From Desulfobulbaceae bacterium (GTDB lineage: Bacteria > Desulfobacterota > Desulfobulbia > Desulfobulbales > Desulfocapsaceae): 5,525 nt of DNA. The stretch lies in contig JAUVON010000205.1 in assembly GCA_030599175.1 (NCBI GenBank), positions 1 to 5,525 on the forward strand, written 5' to 3'. Below are positions 1 through 5,440 of this stretch, one piece after another. The translations under genes and the position numbers were made by a program. Under the pieces are notes generated by a model, which made no database searches, was not told where the DNA came from, and saw nothing but the letters and a program-made list of their open reading frames with translations. Within the stretch, counting starts at the first letter, position 1. Each line of letters starts with the position of its first letter.

Positions 1-2
1 AT

Positions 3-716
3 CTGGGTACAGGCACCACCCTGCGGGGTGCCGCTTTCAGGGTTTTAAAGAGGACATTGGTTACCGACCAGACCCTTGAGCCAACCCAGGTGGCCGGATT
101 CAACCAGTTCTTTGATGAGCCGGATGCCACCGATTATTGGCGCTATGGCGGCGCCATCGACCAGAAATTCTCGGACAATATTTATGGCGGAATAGAGTAT
201 TCCTACCGGGATCTGGCTGTACCGTTCGTGGATTTCGGCGGGGGGTTTTTCCCCCTCCCGGCTGAATCTGACTGGCAGGAAAACCTGCTGCGTGCCTATC
301 TTTTCTGGACGCCATGTAAATTGGTCTCGCTAACCGCCGAATATCGCCATGAGGACTTAAAAAGAGATAAAGGATGGGCATCCGGCACCAGCGATTCCCG
401 AACCCACTTTCTTCCTCTGGGCATAAATCTCTTCCATCCCTCCGGCCTGACCGTTTCTTTAAAAGGAACCTATATCAACCAGGAAGGAAAGTTTGAAAGC
501 AAAAATGACCGCCATTTTTTTACCGGGGAGGAGGATGATTTCTGGCTGGTCGATGCCACACTCAGCTACCGTTTACCCAAACGATACGGTTTTATTACGG
601 TGGGCATAAGTAATTTGTTTGATGAAAAGTTCGACTTTTTTGATTCAGACTGGGAAAACCCCCAGGTACAGTCGGAACGGTACTTTTTTGCCAAAATCAC
701 CCTGGCTCTTCCGTAG
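3..716 (+). CDS. Outer-membrane beta-barrel protein, TonB-dependent-receptor-like, C-terminal part (5' end outside window)
   Basis: The frame is open from base 3 to the TAG at 714-716, giving 237 residues; the true start lies left of the window. The internal TTG at 57 has no ribosome binding site and is not taken as a start. The protein shows alternating polar/aromatic strands typical of an outer-membrane barrel (for example IYGGIEYSYRDL, LTAEYRHEDL, LVDATLSYRL). Near the end is the pattern 'GISNLFDEKFDFFD', which matches the last strands of TonB-dependent receptors, where 'v.NLfD..y' is common. Upstream 'TLEPTQVAGFNQFFDEP' resembles receptor-like barrels often carried with TPR regions and CHASE2 cyclases in Desulfobacterota (recalled from the family, not searched). 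It ends in ...LALP instead of the usual terminal aromatic residue. Likely role: outer-membrane transport or sensing; substrate unknown. The plug and TPR or signal regions, if any, are not visible, so a porin-type assignment remains possible. Confidence 0.75.
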   Translation: MGTGTTLRGAAFRVLKRTLVTDQTLEPTQVAGFNQFFDEPDATDYWRYGGAIDQKFSDNIYGGIEYSYRDLAVPFVDFGGGFFPLPAESDWQENLLRAYLFWTPCKLVSLTAEYRHEDLKRDKGWASGTSDSRTHFLPLGINLFHPSGLTVSLKGTYINQEGKFESKNDRHFFTGEEDDFWLVDATLSYRLPKRYGFITVGISNLFDEKFDFFDSDWENPQVQSERYFFAKITLALP

Positions 717-737
717 CAATGTCAGAGCTGTTTTTTT
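703..737 (+). terminator. Probable intrinsic terminator of the outer-membrane protein gene
   Basis: GCTCT (705-709) pairs with AGAGC (724-728), with two possible flanking G-U pairs, and is followed directly by a run of seven T (731-737). The left arm lies in the last codons, so the stop codon falls in the 14-nt loop. The stem is short, but the T-run makes a terminator the simplest reading. Confidence 0.5.
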
Positions 738-742
738 GCAGG

Positions 743-762
743 CAGTGATAATTTTATCACTG
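743..762. promoter_or_regulatory. 20-bp perfect inverted repeat upstream of the cysteine-rich protein gene
   Basis: CAGTGATAA-TT-TTATCACTG has 9-bp arms around a 2-bp centre. It is AT-rich, lacks a following T-run on the + strand, and lies 34 bp before the start codon at 797, next to a TATAAA-like -10 candidate (773-778). This position suits an operator for the downstream gene. A role as a second part of the upstream terminator or as an mRNA 5' hairpin is also possible. No convincing -35 at normal spacing was found, so the promoter itself is not called. Confidence 0.45.
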
Positions 763-796
763 TGATGCTACCTATAAAATAGAGGAGGAATAAAAC

Positions 797-1258
797 ATGA
801 AAGAGAGGTTCAAAACATCAATTTTGCTTACAGCGGCACTGGTTATTGCTTCTCTTGTCTGCACAGGGTCTGTGTTGGCAAAGAAGGTTCATGTTGACTC
901 CATTCCGCACAAAGGAGGGCAATGTTATCAATTCATAGCTGAAGATCAACCACCAAGCTGCACGAATCCGAAGTCATCTATATGGCTGGTAGAAACGGTT
1001 GGAGGAAAGAAGTGTGACGTTAAGGTATGGGCAGCCTATGGAGACAACACCTTGACCTGTAAAAATGTTAAGAAAGGTAGCAATCTTATCTCCAAAAAAG
1101 ACCTTCGTACCTATGGAATAAAGGATTCTCAGGGAAAGACACTATCAAACGCCATAACCGCCGGTACCGAATGCGATCATGTATGGCTGCGGTTTACCGA
1201 CAACAATAACTGTAACTTAAGATGCTATATAAATCGTGGCAGATTATATTGTAGATGA
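797..1258 (+). CDS. Small basic cysteine-rich exported protein of unknown function (153 aa)
   Basis: The ATG at 797 is preceded by a full AGGAGG (783-788) at 8-nt spacing, so the start is firm. Residues 1-28 form a classical signal peptide: KERFK, then a hydrophobic core (ILLTAALVIASLV), then SVLA as a type I cleavage site before KK. C22 sits in the core, but the preceding V does not fit a lipobox, so a lipoprotein is unlikely. The mature part of about 125 residues has eight cysteines (C43, C55, C73, C88, C126, C139, C143, C152), an even number that could make four disulfides, and many Lys/Arg. No transmembrane segment, repeat or known catalytic motif is visible and I do not recognise the family. 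It is a single gene between two terminator-like hairpins. Its base composition appears more AT-rich than its neighbours, which could mean separate acquisition. Likely site: periplasm or secreted. Confidence 0.85.
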   Translation: MKERFKTSILLTAALVIASLVCTGSVLAKKVHVDSIPHKGGQCYQFIAEDQPPSCTNPKSSIWLVETVGGKKCDVKVWAAYGDNTLTCKNVKKGSNLISKKDLRTYGIKDSQGKTLSNAITAGTECDHVWLRFTDNNNCNLRCYINRGRLYCR

Positions 1259-1278
1259 CAGTTTACACCCCTTGATAT

Positions 1279-1308
1279 AAGGCAGGGCATTGCCAGGTTC
1301 TGCCTTTT
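1279..1308 (+). terminator. Hairpin between convergent genes, probable terminator
   Basis: AAGGCAG (1279-1285) pairs with CTGCCTT (1300-1306), followed by two more T. The 14-nt loop holds a nested GGCA-T-TGCC hairpin (1284-1287 with 1289-1293 region). It lies 20 bp after the stop of the cysteine-rich gene and immediately after the stop codon of the cyclase gene on the - strand, so it may end transcripts from both sides. The T-run is short on the + strand and nearly absent on the - strand. Confidence 0.5.
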
Positions 1309-3568
1309 ACCAGTTTGGTTGTTCAAAGACACCGTCCCAGTTATCCTTATAAGGTGTTCCCAGATAGACCCTACAACGCGTAGCCATGGTTTTGGCAGCG
1401 CCGTCATCCGCCCGAACAGACAGAGCCCGGTTGAAACAGGTCAGGGCTTCCCTCCAGGCTTGATACCGGTAAGCCTCCAACCCTGAAGAATAGAGGACGT
1501 CAGCCTCTTCCCTGTCTGCGGCCAATGGAGTGTTGGTTCTGGCCAGTAATTCATAAATTCGAACCGGGACTTCCCTGCCCTTGACCCGCACCAGATCAAT
1601 TTCACGCAGCAGAAAGGAATTCCTGATCCGGCTGGCGGTGTTATTACCAATGAGAATCTCCGTATTATACTCCTTGCTGAGCCCTTCCAGGCGTGAGGCG
1701 AGATTGACATTGTCTCCCAGGGCACCATAAACGAATCGATACTTGCATCCGAGGTTGCCCACAAGCATGGGTCCTGTGTTTATACCGGTTCGGGCGGTCA
1801 ACAGTGGATGACCGGTCTTTGCCCATCCGGCCCGCAGTTCCACAAGCCGGTTCTGCATGGCAAGGGCGGCATCACAGGCCTTCTCGGCATGGTCCTCCCT
1901 TTCAATGGGCGCACCAAAGATGGCCATAAATCCATCCCCCCTGTAGGTTTCCAGGGTGCCCCGATTGTTAAAAATTTCCTCTGTCATTTTCTCAAAATAG
2001 CTGCCAAGCATACTGACCATCTCGGTGGGGCTGTGGCGCTCAGACAAGCTGGTAAACCCGGCTATATCGTTGAACATGATCGTCAACTCTTTTTCCTCCC
2101 CCCCCAGCTTCAGTTTGGAGGGTTCCTTAATCATCTCTTCGATTACCAGGGGAGCAACATACTGCTTGAATGTTCCCTGGATCTTTTTCCGCTCCCTGTC
2201 TTTTGTTATATAGCCATGCACCCTGAGAACCGTATAATTAAAGAGCAAAGCCAGCAGGGGATAGGCAATATTCAGCCAGAGTTTAAAATAGAGTAAAAAC
2301 CAGTAAGCAAAAAAGATGTATAAATTGAACAGGACAGCAACAAACAGAAGACCTTTCAAGGGCCCCATGCGAGGCAGCGCAATGCCGGCCAATACTGCCA
2401 ATATAATAATCGCTGTCAGGTCATAAATAAGTGTCCACCTGGGTTTAACCATAAAATTCTCAGTTAAGATATTGTCAACTACCGTGGCATGAATTTCCAC
2501 ACCGGGATACAATGGCGTAAAGGGCGTACTCCTGGTATCGTGGGTTCCTGTGGCAGTGCCACCAACGATGACGATTTTATCCTTAAAGATACCTTTGGGC
2601 ACCCCACCGCCTAAAATGTCACTGATGGAGATATGGGGAAACGTTTTTGCCGGGCCAAGATAGTTGATCAGGAGCTGTCCCGTTTCGTCGGTGGGGATAA
2701 ACAGCTGTCCCATCCTTATACCTTCGACCCCCTGTTCGTCGACTTCAACCATCAACCGGGGCATGTCCAGATAATGGTAGGCACTCACCACCGAGAGGGG
2801 GGGGTAGATATCCTCACCGCACTGAATAACCAACGGCATCCAGCGAACGACACCGTCCGGATCGCTTCTCACCGAATAGTAACCCGCCGCATCGGTTGAT
2901 GCGGCTAAAATATCCAGGTTACCCACCGGTGAATAAGCCTGGATGAACCGGTCTTCCTTTTCATCTCCTTCATGCAGGACCAGGGGATATTTTGAGGCGC
3001 TGATGCGGGCGATCTGCTGTTCGATCTTTTCGGCTTCGAGCTGATAATCGAGATCGGTACGGTTCATATGAAAAAAATAACCCAGTACAACTTTGGCAGT
3101 GGAATTGCGGATGGCCGTAGCGAGCACCAGATCATTATTCGCATTTTTTTTGCTCTCAGCGATGAAAGTCGTGAGAGACGAACTGCGGATGTCAAGAGCA
3201 TCAAGCTGGTGCCCAAATTTATCGATAAACCCCAGTTGGGTGTTCTCATCGGGCTCCAGAAAGCCGACATCGAAACTGATCACTTTGGCCCCGTCCCTGG
3301 ACAGGATGTCCACCAGTTCAGCAATTTTAGATCGGGGCCACGGCCAGCGACCTTCCATCTCGAGACTTTTTTCATCTATAACGGCCAATACGATTGACTG
3401 CGACGGCTCAACCCTGCCCCTTGATATTAACCGTAAATCGTAGGTTTTCGATTCGACAAAATCGATAAAGGTATTGCGATAGAGAAAGAGCGTGATAACA
3501 ATGGCTATGGTGGTGCATGTGAGGAAGAAAGGGTTGATCACCCGAAGGGACTTTAAAACAGTTTTCAT
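1307..3568 (-). CDS. CHASE2-domain class III adenylate/guanylate cyclase, membrane sensor (753 aa)
   Basis: A nucleotidyl cyclase predicted to make cAMP (or cGMP) from the NTP in response to a periplasmic signal. Order of parts: TM helix at about 13-31; periplasmic CHASE2 sensor about 33-375 (YDLRL, 'GRWPWPR', 'ISFDVGF', 'INYLGPAKTFPHISISDIL', 'PGVEIHATVVDNIL'); three closely spaced TM helices about 377-448; linker with 'GTFKQYVAP'; catalytic domain about 493-675; and a C-terminal TPR-like unit about 688-733 ending in the family-typical 'NWDGVF'. Metal-binding D501 (FNDIAGFT) and D545 (YRGDGFMA) are present, as are the transition-state pair N622 and R626 (VNLASR). The usual purine-specifying Lys is T541 and its partner position is G615, so the substrate cannot be read from the sequence. 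Start: ATG at 3568 with GGTGAG (3575-3580) 6 nt upstream. Full length for the family, no break. CHASE2 ligands are unknown. Confidence 0.95.
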   Translation of the reverse strand: MKTVLKSLRVINPFFLTCTTIAIVITLFLYRNTFIDFVESKTYDLRLISRGRVEPSQSIVLAVIDEKSLEMEGRWPWPRSKIAELVDILSRDGAKVISFDVGFLEPDENTQLGFIDKFGHQLDALDIRSSSLTTFIAESKKNANNDLVLATAIRNSTAKVVLGYFFHMNRTDLDYQLEAEKIEQQIARISASKYPLVLHEGDEKEDRFIQAYSPVGNLDILAASTDAAGYYSVRSDPDGVVRWMPLVIQCGEDIYPPLSVVSAYHYLDMPRLMVEVDEQGVEGIRMGQLFIPTDETGQLLINYLGPAKTFPHISISDILGGGVPKGIFKDKIVIVGGTATGTHDTRSTPFTPLYPGVEIHATVVDNILTENFMVKPRWTLIYDLTAIIILAVLAGIALPRMGPLKGLLFVAVLFNLYIFFAYWFLLYFKLWLNIAYPLLALLFNYTVLRVHGYITKDRERKKIQGTFKQYVAPLVIEEMIKEPSKLKLGGEEKELTIMFNDIAGFTSLSERHSPTEMVSMLGSYFEKMTEEIFNNRGTLETYRGDGFMAIFGAPIEREDHAEKACDAALAMQNRLVELRAGWAKTGHPLLTARTGINTGPMLVGNLGCKYRFVYGALGDNVNLASRLEGLSKEYNTEILIGNNTASRIRNSFLLREIDLVRVKGREVPVRIYELLARTNTPLAADREEADVLYSSGLEAYRYQAWREALTCFNRALSVRADDGAAKTMATRCRVYLGTPYKDNWDGVFEQPNW

Positions 3569-3749
3569 CTTTTTCTCACCAGTTCACAGGTCATAAATGA
3601 AGGGAAAGCAAAGATCTCCCTAAGTTATTACCTGTTTTGAGAGAAAATTAAAAGAAAAGAAGAGTTTGCAGATGTTGGTTATCTTGGGATTTCTGGGTCT
3701 TATCGAACAAGTGCCAAAATGGCGTAAGGCATTAAATTCCTAGCGATTC

Positions 3750-3778
3750 CGTCAATCCCACCTTTCGCAGGATTGACG
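3750..3778. other. Perfect 9-bp-arm hairpin in the cyclase upstream region
   Basis: CGTCAATCC (3750-3758) and GGATTGACG (3770-3778) are exact reverse complements around an 11-nt loop. It sits between the 40-residue gene and the cyclase gene, both on the - strand. Neither strand has a following T-run, so a standard intrinsic terminator is not supported; it could be an operator, a processing/stability hairpin or a Rho-type end. A smaller GGAAA/TTTCC hairpin lies beside it at 3783-3795. No convincing promoter was found in the rest of 3569-3812. Confidence 0.5.
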
Positions 3779-3812
3779 ACGGGGAAACTTTTTCCGATGC
3801 CATCAGGAATGT

Positions 3813-3935
3813 TCAGAATAGTTTTCTGACACTCCTGCTGATCAGCCAGATAACGAGCAACCCAAGTGGAAGAAGAATCTGGCTGGTAACCGGGAACAAC
3901 CAGGCATAGGTTATAATATCGGAAAAATTAGACAT
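3813..3935 (-). CDS. Single-pass membrane microprotein (40 aa), unknown function
   Basis: A short gene on the - strand: ATG at 3935-3933, stop TGA at 3815-3813. GGAGGT (3941-3946) stands 5 nt upstream of this ATG, an excellent ribosome binding site. Another ATG at 3940 abuts the Shine-Dalgarno and its frame ends after nine codons, so 3935 is chosen. The protein begins MSNFSDIITYAWLFP and has a hydrophobic helix at about 19-33 (QILLPLGLLVIWLIS) followed by a basic tail RSVRKLF, giving a predicted N-out/C-in single span by the positive-inside rule. The first half is amphipathic with aromatic residues (Y10, W12, F14). It lies 61 bp after the PilZ-like gene and is probably cotranscribed with it, and precedes the cyclase gene by 244 bp. 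Family not recognised; it could regulate a neighbouring membrane protein, but that is inference. Confidence 0.7.
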   Translation of the reverse strand: MSNFSDIITYAWLFPVTSQILLPLGLLVIWLISRSVRKLF

Positions 3936-3996
3936 GTCATACCTCCAGAAGCAAAGATTAATATTCAAATTCAGGTGCTAAACGGATCAACTCCAT

Positions 3997-4614
3997 TCAA
4001 TAGAAAGGAATCTTTTTGAAAATACTGTCTTCCTGATTGTCCAGCCATCTGGCTTCGTCTTGAATGGTTTGCATGAAGAAATTCCTGATGAAGGCAACCG
4101 GTCCTGATCTGTATTTCAGCTGCAACTCCCCCGATTGCCTGATATTTTCAAGTCTCGCCATATCCCGATGAATGGGGATAGTTCCCCGTGCATTGTTGAT
4201 CAGCCGGTAGATCTGGGTTTCCTGAAGAAGCGTCATATTACCAAAAGCTACGGCTTGCTGGCGAGTAGAGGATTCGTCGTCTTCCCTCCTGGTCTCAATC
4301 AACAGATCAGATACAACCTGAACAGGTATTTTTTTCAGGTGATGTGTGGCCACATAAGAAACATTCGACATAACCTTACCCGGTTTTTTCCCCAGAGGAT
4401 GCATACTCACATAATCTGCCCAGATGATGTCTATTTCCCGGTGATCCACCCGGCTGTTTTTGTCCTCGCAGTAGTGGAAAATCAGTCCACTTTGGCTCAT
4501 TTTTCTGATGCTCCCCAACGGAGGGGAAGGCTGACATGCCGCAGTAACAACCATTCCCTGTACTTTAAAACGCGGGTACCGGCGACGTTCTTCTTTTTGT
4601 GTGATCTTTTCCAT
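3997..4614 (-). CDS. PilZ-like domain protein with a non-canonical c-di-GMP motif (205 aa)
   Basis: PilZ domains bind the second messenger cyclic di-GMP through an RxxxR motif and a following [D/N]xSxxG motif. Here 'ERRRYPRFKV' supplies R11xxxR15, and 'RKMSQSGLIF' supplies S40 and G43, but the first position of the second motif is K38 instead of Asp/Asn. The strand 'AVAFGNMTLLQETQIYRLI' (about 121-139) resembles the end of PilZ domains (F.n.t..q...l..fI). The core thus spans about 9-141; residues 142-205 are an unrecognised charged extension ending FKKIPFY. There is no signal peptide or TM segment, so it is cytoplasmic. Start ATG at 4614 follows a G-rich Shine-Dalgarno (GGAGG around 4620-4624). 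Downstream at 61 bp is the 40-residue membrane gene. Binding of c-di-GMP may be weakened or lost; the PilZ call rests on motifs by eye. Confidence 0.7.
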   Translation of the reverse strand: MEKITQKEERRRYPRFKVQGMVVTAACQPSPPLGSIRKMSQSGLIFHYCEDKNSRVDHREIDIIWADYVSMHPLGKKPGKVMSNVSYVATHHLKKIPVQVVSDLLIETRREDDESSTRQQAVAFGNMTLLQETQIYRLINNARGTIPIHRDMARLENIRQSGELQLKYRSGPVAFIRNFFMQTIQDEARWLDNQEDSIFKKIPFY

Positions 4615-4699
4615 CTCCCCCTCCCCCGGAATATAAACTCACGGGACCTGAATATTCTGTAACACCGCTTAGTAAGATGATAATAAACCCTGTTGCCTG

Positions 4700-4870
4700 T
4701 CTTATTTGATGGCGTCGTAAAAAGTCTTCATCTTGTTCGTTGTTACAATTTTTCTATCATTACGACGTACCGTATGTACGCCGAAATAATAGAAAAATTG
4801 CACGCCTCCAATATGAAGCTTTTTGCTTATCCATCGAAATTGAGGTTTTTACGAGTTTATCTTATTTGAT
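4700..4870. mobile_element. MITE-like non-coding palindromic insertion with flanking 11-bp direct repeats
   Basis: TCTTATTTGAT occurs at 4700-4710 and again at 4860-4870, bracketing a 149-bp insert (4711-4859). The insert begins with TCGTAAAAA (4715-4723) and ends with its exact reverse complement TTTTTACGA (4846-4854). Inside are further nested inverted pairs: CTTCAT (4726-4731) with ATGAAG (4813-4818), CAATTTTTCTAT (4746-4757) with ATAGAAAAATTG (4789-4800), and CGTAC/GTACG (4766-4770, 4776-4780) around a 5-nt tip. The whole can fold as one long cruciform and has no open frame. This is the structure of a miniature inverted-repeat element moved in trans, with the direct repeats as target duplication. 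An alternative reading extends the terminal repeats by GAT/ATC (GATnnnnTCGTAAAAA at both ends), leaving a 6-bp TTATTT duplication. The right copy contains the stop codon of the 83-residue gene, so that reading frame was left intact. Confidence 0.7.
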
Positions 4871-5113
4871 AAACACCTGATATGGTTTCTGATTAAAATC
4901 ATCCGCGTTAAGCCTGGGATCGAACGATTTCAGCTTTCTCTCAATAAGACGACTTAGATAGAAAATCTGCGATTCGTTGAAGTCATCCCGGTGGTTGATT
5001 GATTCATAAATTTCTCGGAAAGACGGGTGATAGCGGAAAGCCGGGGGGTGGATGAGATGATCCGATGATTGGTCATGGCCATGCTGGCTGCGATTGACAT
5101 TTGATCCTTTCAT
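4862..5113 (-). CDS. His-rich small protein of unknown function (83 aa), downstream of a sigma-54 promoter
   Basis: The ATG at 5113 is preceded by AGGAG at about 6-7 nt, a good ribosome binding site. A longer frame from ATG 5191 lacks such a site and would begin upstream of the predicted sigma-54 transcription start, so the shorter form is chosen. The 83-residue product has no Cys, signal peptide or TM segment. The N-terminal part is polar with H11, H13, H19, H22 and H29, and residues 45-63 (FNESQIFYLSRLIERKLKS) look like an amphipathic helix. I do not recognise the family. The stop TAA (4864-4862) lies in one copy of the 11-bp repeat that flanks the adjacent MITE-like insertion. Next gene on the same strand is the PilZ-like gene, 247 bp away across that insertion. 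The regulatory layout upstream supports this being a real, controlled gene. Confidence 0.65.
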   Translation of the reverse strand: MKGSNVNRSQHGHDQSSDHLIHPPAFRYHPSFREIYESINHRDDFNESQIFYLSRLIERKLKSFDPRLNADDFNQKPYQVFIK

Positions 5114-5196
5114 ATCCGTCTCCTTTCCCAAAAATGGTACTATTCCTGTTGAATGTGATAATGAGTGAAAAATGAAGCGAGTATTTATCATTTAAC

Positions 5197-5212
5197 AGCA
5201 ATATGCATACCA
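5197..5212 (-). promoter_or_regulatory. Sigma-54 (RpoN) -24/-12 promoter
   Basis: Read on the - strand the site is TGGTATGCATATTGCT, against the consensus TGGCACGnnnnTTGCW. GG (-24) and GC (-12) are invariantly spaced by 10 nt, the -12 box TTGCT is perfect, and the two differences in the -24 box are C to T. The predicted start of transcription is near 5186, leaving a leader of about 73 nt before the ATG at 5113. Sigma-54 promoters need an enhancer-binding activator, and candidate sites lie at 5291-5334. Confidence 0.7.
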
Positions 5213-5214
5213 CA

Positions 5215-5228
5215 TTGAATTAATTCAA
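5215..5228. promoter_or_regulatory. 14-bp perfect AT-rich palindrome next to the sigma-54 promoter
   Basis: TTGAATTAATTCAA is its own reverse complement and ends 3 bp upstream of the sigma-54 site. A second palindrome, TGAAATTTCA, lies at 5255-5264. Both are between the promoter and the putative activator sites and could be repressor sites or DNA-bending spots; AT-rich palindromes also arise by chance. Confidence 0.35.
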
Positions 5229-5290
5229 CTAAACTTCTGTAATAGTGGTAGATATGAAATTTCAACTGGGGAAGGGATAGTGACCGTACC

Positions 5291-5334
5291 TGTGTCATGG
5301 CACAATGTGCGCCATCAGTATGTGCCATGGCACA
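5291..5334. promoter_or_regulatory. Paired 14-bp palindromic activator sites (upstream activating sequence)
   Basis: TGTGTCATGGCACA (5291-5304) and TGTGCCATGGCACA (5321-5334, a perfect palindrome) differ at one base and are exactly 30 bp apart centre to centre, about three helical turns. Midway, at 5306, TGTGCGCCAT is a partial copy, so TGTG recurs every 15 bp. The sites are about 111 and 141 bp upstream of the predicted sigma-54 start, the usual place for enhancer-binding-protein dimers. The spacing TGTG-N6-CACA does not fit CRP (N8). The binding protein is not identified. Confidence 0.6.
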
Positions 5335-5440
5335 GTTGTTATCTTAATTCAAGTCAGTAGTGTCCGGTTTAAATCACGCAGGAGGATTCGTGGGTAACTT
5401 TTGGGAGCGTCATCCAGTAAATTTCGTAGTATTTTCTTAA

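Noticed and set aside
860..864. Cys22 of the exported protein as a lipoprotein cysteine
   Set aside because: The residue before it is Val, not Gly/Ala/Ser, and a good type I cleavage site follows at residue 28.
1808..2296. 162-residue open frame on the + strand
   Set aside because: It lies entirely antisense to the catalytic half of the cyclase gene, has no ribosome binding site and shows no domain; it is a shadow frame.
3701..3716. TGGCAC on the - strand upstream of the cyclase gene as a sigma-54 promoter
   Set aside because: No GC at the required -12 position.
4135..4662. 175-residue open frame on the + strand
   Set aside because: It is antisense to the PilZ-like gene, which has recognisable motifs and a proper start.
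4746..4800. Stem in the MITE-like element as a simple transcription terminator
   Set aside because: The stem is AT-rich with nested arms and flanking direct repeats; mobile origin explains the structure better, though it could still impede transcription.
5114..5191. Upstream start (ATG 5191) giving a 109-residue version of the His-rich protein
   Set aside because: No Shine-Dalgarno there, and it would start upstream of the predicted sigma-54 transcription start near 5186; ATG 5113 has AGGAG.
5291..5334. CRP-type sites
   Set aside because: CRP sites are TGTGA-N6-TCACA (eight bases between TGTG and CACA); here only six separate them.
5297..5345. TGGCAC within the palindromes as -24 boxes of + strand sigma-54 promoters
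   Set aside because: The first has GC at the right spacing but no TT before it, and the second lacks GC at -12; both TGGCAC strings are explained by the palindromes.
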